NCBI RefSeq assembly: GCF_019312595.1
Contig: NZ_JAHWDQ010000002.1
Span: 186,001 to 250,000, forward strand
DNA from: Zhongshania aquimaris
GTDB lineage: Bacteria; Pseudomonadota; Gammaproteobacteria; Pseudomonadales; Spongiibacteraceae
Reading direction: 5' to 3'
Length of the DNA stretch: 64,000 nt
Shown: one piece after another, positions 30,413-40,247 of the stretch
Layout: each line of letters begins with the position of its first letter
Numbering within the stretch: the first letter of the stretch is position 1
The notes under the pieces: model-generated
What the model was told of the DNA's origin: nothing
Databases searched by the model: none
Seen by the model: the letters and a program-made list of their open reading frames with translations, nothing else
Translations under genes and position numbers: made by a program

Positions 30413-31498
30413 GTGGAAATACTTGCTCGTCGCTGGCTTCAGGCCCAGCAAATATTAGCGTTAGCACCGGCGAATTTTCGCCATGTGATGACAATCTGCG
30501 AAACACCTCAATCAATCTTTGAATTGCCTAAGGCTATGCACGAGCATTTGGGCATCAGTTCGAGCCGACGGCACCGCTTACAAAAGCAGTTGCTGGCGCC
30601 CGATCACGGCGCAGTCGATGACACCTTAAATAGCGCCAATGCCGACGTTCTGTGCATGCATGACGACGACTACCCTGCCCTGCTCAAGGAAATTCACGAT
30701 CCGCCGCCACTGCTCTACTACCGAGGTCGTCGTGAATTGCTGAGTCAGGTTCTGTTTGCGGTAGTCGGCAGTCGCCGTCCTAGCCGCATGGGCAGAGCAG
30801 ACGCTCAAGCGTTTGCTGGAGCGTTGGGTCAGGCTGGTTTTACGGTTGTCAGTGGCTTGGCTTTGGGTGTCGATGCTGCGGCTCATATGGGCGCGATTGC
30901 GAGCCCCGCTTCTACAGTTGCAGTATTGGGAACCGGAGTGGATCATTGTTATCCTCGCAGTAATGCGGCGCTTTACCAGCAAATAGGGATCGAGGGCTTG
31001 CTATTGAGCGAGCTCCCCTTGGGCAGTCCGCCTCTGCGTCATCAATTTCCCCGTCGAAACCGGCTAATTAGCGGAATGAGCTTAGGCGTTTTGGTCGTCG
31101 AAGCGGCAAGGCATAGCGGTTCGCTAATCACCGCTCGGCAAGCCCTGGAGCAGAACCGCGAGGTGTTTGCCATTCCGGGTTCAATTCATAATCCCGCTAG
31201 CCGCGGTTGCAATGCCCTGATCAAACAAGGCGCTAAATTAGTGGAAACCCTCGCGGATATCGTAGAGGAATTTTCAGCTTGGACTAGTGTGGCGGCCGCT
31301 GAGCCGGCTGCAGGCAAACACCCTGGGCCTTGTTTGCATTCTCAAGTCTACGACGCATTGGGCTATGAACCATTATCATTAGACGAGCTCGTTCAGCATT
31401 CTGGTCTTGGGGTAACTGAGCTACTTGCTGACTTAAGTGATTTAGAGGTGGAGGGCTGGGTGGAGCAGCTTCACGGAGGTTGGCAGCGATGTCGATAG
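30413..31498 (+). CDS. dprA: DNA processing protein DprA
   Basis: 361 residues from GTG at 30413, which has AAGGA seven bases upstream; GTG at 30395 is an alternative with no good ribosome site. The Rossmann-like DprA core is clear: VVGSRRPSRMGRADAQAFA, VVSGLALGVDAAAHMGAI, FPRRNRLISGMSLGVLVVEA and SGSLITARQALEQNREVFAI. A winged-helix-like C-terminal domain (about 300-361) follows. DprA protects incoming single strands and loads RecA in natural transformation, but it is widespread in species not known to be competent. Confidence 0.96.
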   Translation: MEILARRWLQAQQILALAPANFRHVMTICETPQSIFELPKAMHEHLGISSSRRHRLQKQLLAPDHGAVDDTLNSANADVLCMHDDDYPALLKEIHDPPPLLYYRGRRELLSQVLFAVVGSRRPSRMGRADAQAFAGALGQAGFTVVSGLALGVDAAAHMGAIASPASTVAVLGTGVDHCYPRSNAALYQQIGIEGLLLSELPLGSPPLRHQFPRRNRLISGMSLGVLVVEAARHSGSLITARQALEQNREVFAIPGSIHNPASRGCNALIKQGAKLVETLADIVEEFSAWTSVAAAEPAAGKHPGPCLHSQVYDALGYEPLSLDELVQHSGLGVTELLADLSDLEVEGWVEQLHGGWQRCR

Positions 31499-31520
31499 CG
31501 CGAGGATTATAGCTATCGAC
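31491..31520 (+). terminator. hairpin spanning the dprA stop codon
   Basis: GTCGATAGC (31491-31499) and GCTATCGAC (31512-31520) form a perfect 9-bp stem with a 12-base loop; the stop TAG lies in the left arm. It is followed by ATTCGGGTTTTC, a weak T-run. Probable end of the dprA transcript. Confidence 0.45.
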
Positions 31521-31661
31521 ATTCGGGTTTTCATAGTGAGCATTATTTCCTCTCTTTTATCCTGTGCTACTTCTGCAATTTACAGCTCATTGATCTATAA
31601 AAACGGGTATACTTTGGCCGCATTTTGTCGCTTTCGCCAATCACTATGCGGATCTATTGTT

Positions 31662-32228
31662 ATGGCCTTGCCAGATTCCTATCGGCTGCGCCGCGCCGCC
31701 GCCTTGCTGCGAGCAGGTGCTGTTGTCAGCCACCCAACCGAAGCGGTGTGGGGTTTAGCTTGCGTGCCTTGGGATCGCGCCGCGGTCACCCAAATCCTGC
31801 AAATGAAAAAGCGCGACCCTGCCAAAGGCTTAGTATTGGTGGCGGATTGCACAGCGCGGTTCGAGTCAATACTAGTAAACCTACCTGATACCATTCGTGA
31901 AACTGTCGAAGCGAGCTGGCCCGGCCCTCACACATGGGTAGTGCCAGATTTTGGCTGGGCGCCGGAGTGGATTCGCGGCCGTCATCATAGCGTGGCTATT
32001 CGTGTTAGTGACCACCCACTTACGTCGGCGCTCTGTCGTGCCGCGAATACCTGTTTAGTCTCTACGTCGGCTAATCCCGCAGGGCGCGAGCCCGCAAGAA
32101 CACAGTTTGAAGCTCAACACTATTTCCGTTCACAAATTGATTGCTACGTGCCCGGTCGTACCGGCGCCTTGGCTCAGCCTACCGATATTCGCGATGCACT
32201 GAGCGGTGAGTATTTGCGTGGGGCTTGA
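31662..32228 (+). CDS. tsaC: threonylcarbamoyl-AMP synthase (YrdC/TsaC)
   Basis: 188 residues. Makes threonylcarbamoyl-AMP for the t6A37 tRNA modification. The start MALPDSYRLRRAAALLRAGA is set from family length; an upstream in-frame start at 31536 would add 42 unrelated residues. Key features are VVSHPTEAVWGLACVP, the KKRDPAKGLVLVAD nucleotide loop, HSVAIRVSDHP and LVSTSANPAG. It precedes hemF and aroE in the same direction, as in Pseudomonas. Confidence 0.95.
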   Translation: MALPDSYRLRRAAALLRAGAVVSHPTEAVWGLACVPWDRAAVTQILQMKKRDPAKGLVLVADCTARFESILVNLPDTIRETVEASWPGPHTWVVPDFGWAPEWIRGRHHSVAIRVSDHPLTSALCRAANTCLVSTSANPAGREPARTQFEAQHYFRSQIDCYVPGRTGALAQPTDIRDALSGEYLRGA

Positions 32229-33170
<942 letters not shown>

Positions 33171-33191
33171 TAAAGGCAGTAATTCTGAGCT

Positions 33192-34025
33192 ATGGAAAAT
33201 AAAGATCAGTACGCAGTGTACGGAAACCCTGTTAAACACAGCAAGTCGCCGCAGATTCATGCCGCATTTGCTGAGCAGACGGGGCAGCAATTGCATTATC
33301 GCGCGCACAAAGTAGAGCTGGGTCGGTTTGCAGATGCGGCTGGGCAGTTCTTTAGCCACGGTGGCAAGGGCTTAAATATAACTGTGCCATTTAAGTTAGA
33401 TGCCTTTGAGTTTGCCGGTCAATTGAGTGGCCGCGCACGTCGAGCTGGCGCGGTAAATACCCTTGCTTTGCAAGACGACGGCACTGTTTATGGTGACAAT
33501 ACCGATGGCGTTGGCTTGGTGCGGGATATTCACGACAATCTTGGTTGGCAATTGAATGGCCGCCGAATTTTGGTGTTGGGTGCTGGAGGTGCGGTGCGCG
33601 GTATTTTAGGCCCGCTATTAAAGCAGGGTCCTGCCCATGTGCTGGTGGCGAACCGCACAGTGACTAAAGCACAAAGTGTGGCTAAGCACTTTGATGGGCT
33701 AGGACATGTAGCGGGGTGCAGTTATGAAGGGCTGGCTAGCGGTCAGTTTGACCTGATTATAAATGGCACTAGTGCGAGTATGAGCGGAGATTTACCGCCC
33801 CTTCCCCACCATATATTGAGTAATGATGGCTGCGCCTACGATATGATGTACGGCGCCGAGCCAACCCCGTTTATGCGCTGGGCTGCCGGTGAAGCCGCTT
33901 GGGCGGTGTCCGATGGTTTAGGGATGTTAGTCGAACAGGCCGCAGAGTCATTTTGTATTTGGCGCGGTGTACGGCCAGATACCAAGCCGGTTATTGAATT
34001 AGTTCGTCAATCTTTGTCGGCGTAA
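33192..34025 (+). CDS. aroE: shikimate dehydrogenase
   Basis: 277 residues. NADPH-dependent reduction of 3-dehydroshikimate. Substrate site GNPVKHSKSPQIH, catalytic lysine in NITVPFKLDAFEF, DNTDGVGLVRDI and the nucleotide loop VLGAGGAVRGIL, with NRT (NADP preference) afterwards. It follows hemF by 21 bases, so probably one transcript with tsaC and hemF. Confidence 0.97.
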   Translation: MENKDQYAVYGNPVKHSKSPQIHAAFAEQTGQQLHYRAHKVELGRFADAAGQFFSHGGKGLNITVPFKLDAFEFAGQLSGRARRAGAVNTLALQDDGTVYGDNTDGVGLVRDIHDNLGWQLNGRRILVLGAGGAVRGILGPLLKQGPAHVLVANRTVTKAQSVAKHFDGLGHVAGCSYEGLASGQFDLIINGTSASMSGDLPPLPHHILSNDGCAYDMMYGAEPTPFMRWAAGEAAWAVSDGLGMLVEQAAESFCIWRGVRPDTKPVIELVRQSLSA

Positions 34026-34059
34026 AAACGATGCCGGCGTTCTAGTTGGAAATTATTGT

Positions 34060-35028
34060 ATGTTGTTAACTGTTGTCGCCTTGATTGTGGGCTTGGTTTT
34101 GCTTGTGTGGAGTGCTGATCGTTTTGTTATTGGTGCATCTGCGACGGCGTCAATATTGGGTGTCTCGCCCTTGGTAGTGGGTATTTTGGTGGTGGGTATT
34201 GGCACCTCTGCGCCAGAAATGCTGGTCTCTGCCATTGCCGCGGTGGATGGTCAGCCCGGCTTGGCAGTGGGTAATGCGCTGGGTTCTAATATCACCAATA
34301 TTGCCTTGATCTTGGGCTTTACAGCCCTGCTCATTCCGCTAAATGTTCAATCTAAGCTGATTAGCCGCGAAATCCCGCTGTTAATTTTGGTGATGTTGGT
34401 GGGCTTTTTTCTGCTGTCTGACAATGATCTCGGCGTAATGGACGGCACAATCCTACTGGTGGGATTTTTGCTGGTGGTACTGAGGCAATTATGGGAAGCC
34501 AAACACAGCAAAGGCGATAGCATCGAGGCGGAGTTCGCCGCTGAAATTCCTCGCGATATGTCCCTGTCGGTTGCCCTGGGCTGGTTGTTACTTGGCTTTA
34601 TATTGCTGATCGCATCGGCGCGGGTGCTGGTGTGGTCGGCGGTAGAAATCGCGCAGTTCTTCGGCCTTAGCGATTTGGTGATTGGTCTGACGGTTGTTGC
34701 AGTCGGAACAAGCTTGCCTGAGTTGGCGGCTTCTGTAGCTGCGGCGCGCAAGAACGAACACGATATCGCCATTGGCAACGTGGTGGGGTCGAACCTATTC
34801 AATTTGCTGGGTGTCATGGCATTACCGGGTGTGATTGCCCCCGGCGCGATTGATGCAAAAGTATTGAGCAGAGATTATCCGGTGATGTTATTGCTAACCG
34901 GGTTATTCTTTTTGGTCGCTCGCGGGCCGCGCAGAGCTCGCCGCATATCGAGAATAGAGGGTGGTGGTCTATTGTTAATTTATGTCGCCTATATCGTCTA
35001 CCTACTGCATGACGCTGGTGTTTATTAA
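34060..35028 (+). CDS. CaCA-family sodium/calcium exchanger (YrbG-like)
   Basis: 322 residues, about 10 membrane helices in two homologous halves. Both alpha repeats are present: GIGTSAPEMLVSAIAAV with AVGNALGSNITNIALILG near residues 46-85, and AVGTSLPELAASVAAA with AIGNVVGSNLFNLLGV near 205-245. The first glutamates in the GTSxPE motifs bind Ca2+ or Na+. Probably a Ca2+/cation antiporter; the direction and ion are inferred from family. Confidence 0.93.
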   Translation: MLLTVVALIVGLVLLVWSADRFVIGASATASILGVSPLVVGILVVGIGTSAPEMLVSAIAAVDGQPGLAVGNALGSNITNIALILGFTALLIPLNVQSKLISREIPLLILVMLVGFFLLSDNDLGVMDGTILLVGFLLVVLRQLWEAKHSKGDSIEAEFAAEIPRDMSLSVALGWLLLGFILLIASARVLVWSAVEIAQFFGLSDLVIGLTVVAVGTSLPELAASVAAARKNEHDIAIGNVVGSNLFNLLGVMALPGVIAPGAIDAKVLSRDYPVMLLLTGLFFLVARGPRRARRISRIEGGGLLLIYVAYIVYLLHDAGVY

Positions 35029-35039
35029 TTCACCTGTCG

Positions 35040-35597
35040 TTAAGTATCGAGCGCAGCAATGTGACGATCTTTTAGTTTGGCGTAGTTAGTTGCGCTGTAG
35101 CTAAAGTAGCTGTACTCGCCTTCGGTAAGTTTTCTAATGGGTTTCGCTGGGCTGCCTACGTATAGCCACCCGCTCGGCAAGTGTTTGCCGGGTGGTATCA
35201 GCGAATTGGCACCCACAACCACATTGTCTTCAATTACGGCGCCATCCATGACAATCGTGCCCATACCAATAAGTACACGGTTGCCAATGCTACAGCCGTG
35301 TAAGGTAACGCTGTGTGCTACCGTCACTTCGTCACCAATTGCTAGCGGATAGCCTTCAGGGTTGTACGGCCCAGCGTGGGTGATATGCAGCACGCTATTG
35401 TCTTGAATACTGCTGCGGGCACCAATACGGATACGATGCATATCGCCGCGCACCGTGGTGTTAGGCCAAATTGAGCTGTCGTCGCCAATACCGACGTCGC
35501 CGATGACTACCGCACTGGGGTCGATAAATACACGCTCGCCCAAGACCGGGCTGTGCTCTTCAAACCCTCTTACAAAGTGCTCGGCTCGGTAACTCAT
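35040..35597 (-). CDS. gamma carbonic anhydrase family protein
   Basis: 185 residues of left-handed parallel beta helix with hexapeptide repeats (e.g. VIGDVGIGDDSSIWPNTTV). Three metal-ligand histidines are visible (HITHAGP and VAHSVTLHGCSIG). YrdA/PaaY-type proteins of this group bind zinc or iron; carbonic anhydrase activity is established for only some. Divergent from prlC. Confidence 0.92.
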   Translation of the reverse strand: MSYRAEHFVRGFEEHSPVLGERVFIDPSAVVIGDVGIGDDSSIWPNTTVRGDMHRIRIGARSSIQDNSVLHITHAGPYNPEGYPLAIGDEVTVAHSVTLHGCSIGNRVLIGMGTIVMDGAVIEDNVVVGANSLIPPGKHLPSGWLYVGSPAKPIRKLTEGEYSYFSYSATNYAKLKDRHIAALDT

Positions 35598-35747
35598 TAC
35601 TTTTCTCCATAATTGATATGACGGCCATTTATTCAGTTGGCAATCTACATAGTCATCGCTAAAACGATGTTAACAGGCTTCGAGCGGCCTGTAGATTTGT
35701 TACACTGGGCGACATTGTTTTCAATAGTTTATAAGGTCTTTTGCACC

Positions 35748-37781
35748 ATGACGGCTAATAGTTTACCGATATTCTCTACGCTTGAACCAAAGGCAATGGC
35801 TAAAGAGTGTGAAATATTGCTCGCGGAGTCTCGACAGCAGGTGGCGGCAGTGGTTGCGGACGTGCGCAGTCCGGATTGGGATAATTTAATGGCGCCGCTG
35901 GAAGAGATTGATGACAAGATTGGTCGTTTTTGGGCGCCGATGAGTCATTTGCACAGCGTGCTTAGTGGTGAGGCCTGGCGCGAAGCGTACAGCAACTGCC
36001 TGCCTTTGCTGACCGCATACAACAGTGAAATGGGGCAAAATCGGCCCCTGTTTGATCGTGTCCAAGCCTTTGCTGACAGCGGTGAATATCAAGCTTTACC
36101 TGTTCCGCGCCAGAAGGCGGTCGCCAATATGCTCCGTGATTTTACCCTGTCGGGTGTGGCTTTAGACGGTGAAAATGCGCGCCGCTTCGCAGCGATTCAA
36201 CAGCGCTTAAGCGAACTTTCTACCGGATTCTCAAACAACGTCCTGGACGCGACCGATGGCTGGGAAAAGATCATTGACGACGCGAATGACTTAGCTGGTG
36301 TGCCCGCCACGGTGCTGGATAATTTAAGGGAGTCCGCCAAGACCAAAGATTTGCAAGGTTACCGCTTGAGTTTGGATATCCCCAGTTATTTGCCAATTAT
36401 GCAGTACGCCGATAATCGCGAACTGCGCGAAGAGATGTACTCTGCCTATGTAACCCGGGCGTCGGCGGTGGGGCCGCAGGGTGGTAAATGGGACAATGGA
36501 CCTTTGATGGTTGAGATTTCCCAGCTGAGGCAAGAAATGGCTCAGTTACTTGGCTTTGCTCATTATTCTGATTATTCACTGGCTAGCAAAATGGCAGAGT
36601 CGAGTCAGCAAGTGATCGCATTTCTAGAGGAGTTGGCAGCGGCGAGCAAGCCCGTTGCCGAGCAAGATTTTGCAGACTTAAGTGCATTTGCCGCGCAGCA
36701 CGGTGTTGCGGAATTACAGGCATGGGATGTCGCGTATTTTAGTGAGAAATTAAAAGAAGCCTCATTCACCCTTTCTCAAGAAGCTTTGCGTCCCTATTTT
36801 CCGGCTGAAAAAGTGATAAGTGGGCTGTTTAAAATTACGGGGCAATTATTTGATATTGAGATCTCGGCTCTAGACGATGTGGATTTTTGGCATAAAGATG
36901 CACAGTGCTACCGCATTTCACGCGGCGGAGATGTCCTCGCGCATTTCTACTTAGACCTCTATGCGCGCAGTAACAAACGCGGTGGCGCATGGATGGCCAA
37001 TGCACGCGGCCGTCGCGTTTTGGCGGATGGCGATATCCAGCAGCCGGTGGCGTTTTTAGTGTGTAATTTCTCGCCGCCAACCAGCGATCGCCCTTCGCTG
37101 TTAACCCACAATGAAGTTACTACCCTCTTCCACGAGTTTGGCCATGGTCTGCATCATATGCTGACTAAAATTGATTGCTTAAGTGTGTCGGGCATTAGCG
37201 GCGTTGCCTGGGACGCGGTGGAACTACCCAGCCAGTTTTTAGAAAACTGGTGCTGGGAAAAATCGGCCATCCCAGATATCTCGGCGCACTATCAAAGCGG
37301 TGAGCCGCTGCCGACGGATATGCTTGAGAAATTACTGGCTGCTAAGAACTTTCAGTCTGGCATGCAGATGCTCAGGCAAATTGAGTTTTCGCTGTTTGAT
37401 TTTAAATTGCACATGCAATCCGCTATTGGCGATGAGGCTGATATTGATTCGGTGCTTAATGCGGTACGCGATCAAGTCGCGGTATTTCAACCGCCGAGTT
37501 TTAATCGTTTCCAAAATAGCTTTTCGCATATTTTTGCCGGTGGATACGCCGCTGGATACTACAGTTATAAGTGGGCGGAAGTACTGTCGGCGGATGCGTT
37601 TTCACTGTTCGAGGAACTGGGCGTAATGAATGTCGACGTCGGTGAAAAATTCCGCGCAGAGATTCTTGAACGCGGTGGCTCGGAAGATGCAGCGGTACTA
37701 TTTAAAAATTTCCGCGGGCGCGCGCCTGCGAATGACGCCTTACTACGGCACTCCGGTATTGCGATCGCGAAGGGAGCTTAA
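35748..37781 (+). CDS. prlC: oligopeptidase A (M3 metallopeptidase)
   Basis: 677 residues from ATG at 35748; an upstream in-frame start at 35637 would add 37 hydrophobic residues not found in the family. Cytosolic zinc peptidase that degrades short peptides, including signal peptides. The zinc motif is TLFHEFGHGLHHML (HEFGH) near residue 463, with the downstream glutamate in VELPSQFLENWCWE. It is followed two bases later by the zinc-ribbon gene, an arrangement also seen in Pseudomonas. Confidence 0.97.
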   Translation: MTANSLPIFSTLEPKAMAKECEILLAESRQQVAAVVADVRSPDWDNLMAPLEEIDDKIGRFWAPMSHLHSVLSGEAWREAYSNCLPLLTAYNSEMGQNRPLFDRVQAFADSGEYQALPVPRQKAVANMLRDFTLSGVALDGENARRFAAIQQRLSELSTGFSNNVLDATDGWEKIIDDANDLAGVPATVLDNLRESAKTKDLQGYRLSLDIPSYLPIMQYADNRELREEMYSAYVTRASAVGPQGGKWDNGPLMVEISQLRQEMAQLLGFAHYSDYSLASKMAESSQQVIAFLEELAAASKPVAEQDFADLSAFAAQHGVAELQAWDVAYFSEKLKEASFTLSQEALRPYFPAEKVISGLFKITGQLFDIEISALDDVDFWHKDAQCYRISRGGDVLAHFYLDLYARSNKRGGAWMANARGRRVLADGDIQQPVAFLVCNFSPPTSDRPSLLTHNEVTTLFHEFGHGLHHMLTKIDCLSVSGISGVAWDAVELPSQFLENWCWEKSAIPDISAHYQSGEPLPTDMLEKLLAAKNFQSGMQMLRQIEFSLFDFKLHMQSAIGDEADIDSVLNAVRDQVAVFQPPSFNRFQNSFSHIFAGGYAAGYYSYKWAEVLSADAFSLFEELGVMNVDVGEKFRAEILERGGSEDAAVLFKNFRGRAPANDALLRHSGIAIAKGA

Positions 37782-37783
37782 AC

Positions 37784-38071
37784 GTGGCCACTGTATTTAA
37801 CCAACGACGTTTTATCGCGGGTGCGGTGTGCCCAAAGTGTGCCGAAATGGATAAGACGGTGCTGTATCGAACATCGGACGTTGAGCAAATTCGTGAATGC
37901 GTTCGCTGCGGGTTTAAGGAATCTATTCGCGACGATACCGGAAAAATTGAAGAGCCGACCACGCGAGTAAATCAACCTCGTCCGGGTGAAGAAGTGTTAG
38001 CCCACGAAGATGAGATACATATTGTGTCCCTAATTGATCCCCGAGATGGGCGAAATCGCAGCGATCATTGA
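37784..38071 (+). CDS. YheV-like zinc-ribbon protein
   Basis: 95 residues from a GTG two bases after the prlC stop, so translationally linked. The N-terminal block RRFIAGAVCPKCAEMDK followed by IRECVRCGF gives a CxxC...CxxC zinc ribbon, as in the YheV/DUF2387 family. The C-terminal 45 residues are acidic and variable. The function is unknown. Confidence 0.88.
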   Translation: MATVFNQRRFIAGAVCPKCAEMDKTVLYRTSDVEQIRECVRCGFKESIRDDTGKIEEPTTRVNQPRPGEEVLAHEDEIHIVSLIDPRDGRNRSDH

Positions 38072-38158
38072 GTAATAATACCCATTTGCAGTTTATGGGG
38101 AACGCAAATGCGGTGATCTTGCCTATACTTTATACAAAGCATTTGCGGAGGAAATTCC

Positions 38159-38539
38159 ATGCTGGAGTTATTGACCCTTCCTTTCCCCCACGTTGTAGGT
38201 GTTAGGGTTTCTGGCAAGATTAATCACAACGACATCGAGATTATTTTGCGCGAAGTTGAGCGCAAATTGATCAAGGAAGATAATTTAAATATCTTTATTG
38301 AACTCGAACATTTTGAAGGTTTTACAGTGCGCGGTTGGCTAAAAGAAATGCGTTTTTTAGCCAAGTATATAAATCGCTTTACGCGCACTGCCATCCTAGG
38401 TGAGCCGCGTTGGTTTAATCGGGGTTCAGCACTTATTACACGAGCCTTTCCCAATATCGAAATTGATCACTTTATTCCCATACAAAAAGATGAAGCATTA
38501 ATTTGGGTGAGTGAGCGCGATGTTGGAGCGCTTGGATAG
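38159..38539 (+). CDS. STAS/SpoIIAA-like protein
   Basis: 126 residues preceded by a strong GGAGG site. A STAS-like alpha/beta fold of the DUF3478/SpoIIAA-like family is suggested by VVGVRVSGKINHNDIEIILRE, NIFIELEHFEGFTVRGWLKE and RTAILGEPRWF. Such proteins are soluble and of unknown role; some respond to stress. Single gene, ended by a hairpin. Confidence 0.85.
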   Translation: MLELLTLPFPHVVGVRVSGKINHNDIEIILREVERKLIKEDNLNIFIELEHFEGFTVRGWLKEMRFLAKYINRFTRTAILGEPRWFNRGSALITRAFPNIEIDHFIPIQKDEALIWVSERDVGALG

Positions 38540-38561
38540 TTAGCTGCGTGATTACTGAATA

Positions 38562-38590
38562 TGGCGGCTATGTTAATTCATATGCCGCCA
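38562..38590. terminator. hairpin between convergent STAS gene and reductase gene
   Basis: TGGCGGC-TATG (38562-38572) pairs with CATA and GCCGCCA (38579-38582 and 38584-38590) with one bulged T, an 11-bp stem around a 6-base AT loop. It sits midway between two convergent genes. No T-run is evident. A bidirectional terminator is likely but unproven. Confidence 0.5.
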
Positions 38591-38616
38591 GCACTCGGTG
38601 TTTCCTGCATTTTGTG

Positions 38617-39834
38617 TTACTTGATAAGGCTGAAAGTCAGGCCCGAGTAAGCTTTTAGGCGCTCGATTAAGGTGTTACCAAAGCAGCTTGCGGGGGTAAG
38701 TAAGCCCCCTGCTATTTGAGTTCTATCGATATCCCGCGCTAGACATATACTTGCCTGCCCCAGCATTTTCGCGGTTGAGCCATAGCCCGGATCGCGGTCG
38801 CCAGTAACTCGGCATTCCAGCTTTTTGCCCGATGCAGTTTTGCCGTAAAAAAGCATATCGTAAAAGCCGGTTTCCTGTTCTTGTGGGCTGGGGCCTTCGC
38901 CGGGTGATGGCAGCAAGCGAGAAAGAAGCCAGCGGCCGGGGCTGAGACTGGCCGTTAACATAAATCCAGCTAGGCCTCCGCCAATAGCACCTGCTTTGAC
39001 TCTGCCGCTGAAGCCTTTGCCGACCATCATGGCCTCGTCGTAGAGAAATGGCTTCGCGTAATTATCTTTTAGTATTGAATTCGAACGCTGCACAATTCGC
39101 GTATTTATTGCCGCCATAATAAAGGGGGTGGTCCAGCTGCCGCAGCTACTATCAAACTGCGCCAAACCCGTATTAATTTGGCGTGCTTTTGCGGTTTCAT
39201 TGGGGCACAGCGAATACGGGTCTGCCATTTCTTTGCGAAGCGCAGGATTGTTTGAGGCTTCTTTCATAACATTGATTAGGCTGGCAAAGGTGCCGCCGGA
39301 TAATCCGCCTTTGGCGGCTTTTACCCGCATACTGACGGACGTGCAGTTTTCGTCAAACAGCTCTTTGCTTTGTTGCTGGGTATAGAATACGCCGAGATCA
39401 GAGGGGATAGAGTCAAAACCACAGCAATTTACTATTCGTGCCCCAGAGGCTTTGGCCACGGCATCGTAGCGTGCAATCATTTTACTTATCCACTGTACTT
39501 CGCCGGTCAGATCACAGTAGTCGGTGCCAGTTTCCGCGCATATTTTGACTAGGGGCTCGCCGTATAAGGCGTAGGGCCCCACCGTGGTGGTAACTACGCT
39601 GGTTTGTGCGCACAGGGCACGCAGTGCCTCTTCGTCGGCGGCGTCGGCAATAATGATGTCTAAATCGGCCTTGTTAAGTTTAGCTTTTACCGCCTCAAGC
39701 TTGCTGGCAGAGCGCCCGGCTATTGCCCAGCGTAGCGCGGGTTCTTCGCGATTTTTACTCAAGTACTGACACAGTATCTCGCCGACAAAGCTGCTCGCAC
39801 CGAAAACGACAATATCGTATTTGTTCTGTGTCAT
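38617..39834 (-). CDS. saccharopine dehydrogenase-like / trans-acting enoyl reductase family protein
   Basis: 405 residues. Rossmann start KYDIVVFGASSFVGEILCQYL, then TVGPYALYGEPLVKICAETG and DYCDLTGEVQWI, and NCCGFDSIPSDLGVFY; these are typical of the saccharopine dehydrogenase-like group that includes trans-acting enoyl reductases of mycobacteria. True lysine metabolism is unlikely. The substrate is unknown; lipid or polyketide reduction is a guess from family. Single leftward gene. Confidence 0.88.
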   Translation of the reverse strand: MTQNKYDIVVFGASSFVGEILCQYLSKNREEPALRWAIAGRSASKLEAVKAKLNKADLDIIIADAADEEALRALCAQTSVVTTTVGPYALYGEPLVKICAETGTDYCDLTGEVQWISKMIARYDAVAKASGARIVNCCGFDSIPSDLGVFYTQQQSKELFDENCTSVSMRVKAAKGGLSGGTFASLINVMKEASNNPALRKEMADPYSLCPNETAKARQINTGLAQFDSSCGSWTTPFIMAAINTRIVQRSNSILKDNYAKPFLYDEAMMVGKGFSGRVKAGAIGGGLAGFMLTASLSPGRWLLSRLLPSPGEGPSPQEQETGFYDMLFYGKTASGKKLECRVTGDRDPGYGSTAKMLGQASICLARDIDRTQIAGGLLTPASCFGNTLIERLKAYSGLTFSLIK

Positions 39835-40019
39835 AGGTCTTCCCCTGTTGGGCCAATTTAAAATGACTAAGCGTTCTTAGGGCAGGAGCTTAGCACTATT
39901 TGTTCACTGTCAACATTGATTGTGAGAATGCTGAATATTATCGAGGACAATAGCGTTGAGTTTGTTCGGCTTTGTTTATTCGGTCACGAGCAAAATTTAA
40001 ATTACCGAGGCCAATAAGC

Positions 40020-40178
40020 CTATTTGTAGTGGGGGGTATTTGACTTGCATTTGCCGCGGTCATTATTGTCTAGAATTTTCTCGCATTCTTGCAGACGCCA
40101 CTCGCGTGATTGATCGAAGGATGAGCTTCCGCATGCACAGAGCAGGCATGCAAGAGAAAGGATTACTAGGATTCGCAT
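40020..40178 (-). CDS. small putative lipoprotein of 52 residues
   Basis: A short reading frame in the 413-base gap between the reductase and ZIP-like genes. It begins MRILVILSLACLLCACGSSS, a complete lipoprotein signal peptide with lipobox LCAC (cleavage before C16). The mature part of about 37 residues has two more cysteines (EWRLQECEKILDNNDRGKC) that could pair. The ribosome site is weak (ACGAG). No family is recognised. The clear lipobox is the main support. The rest of this gap (39835-40019, 40179-40247) shows nothing else. Confidence 0.6.
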   Translation of the reverse strand: MRILVILSLACLLCACGSSSFDQSREWRLQECEKILDNNDRGKCKSNTPHYK

Positions 40179-40247
40179 AATAGCTCGTTAAATAATGTGT
40201 GGCTGATCAAGTGTACCTGAGGCGACAGGGCTGTGGTATGCGGTCAA

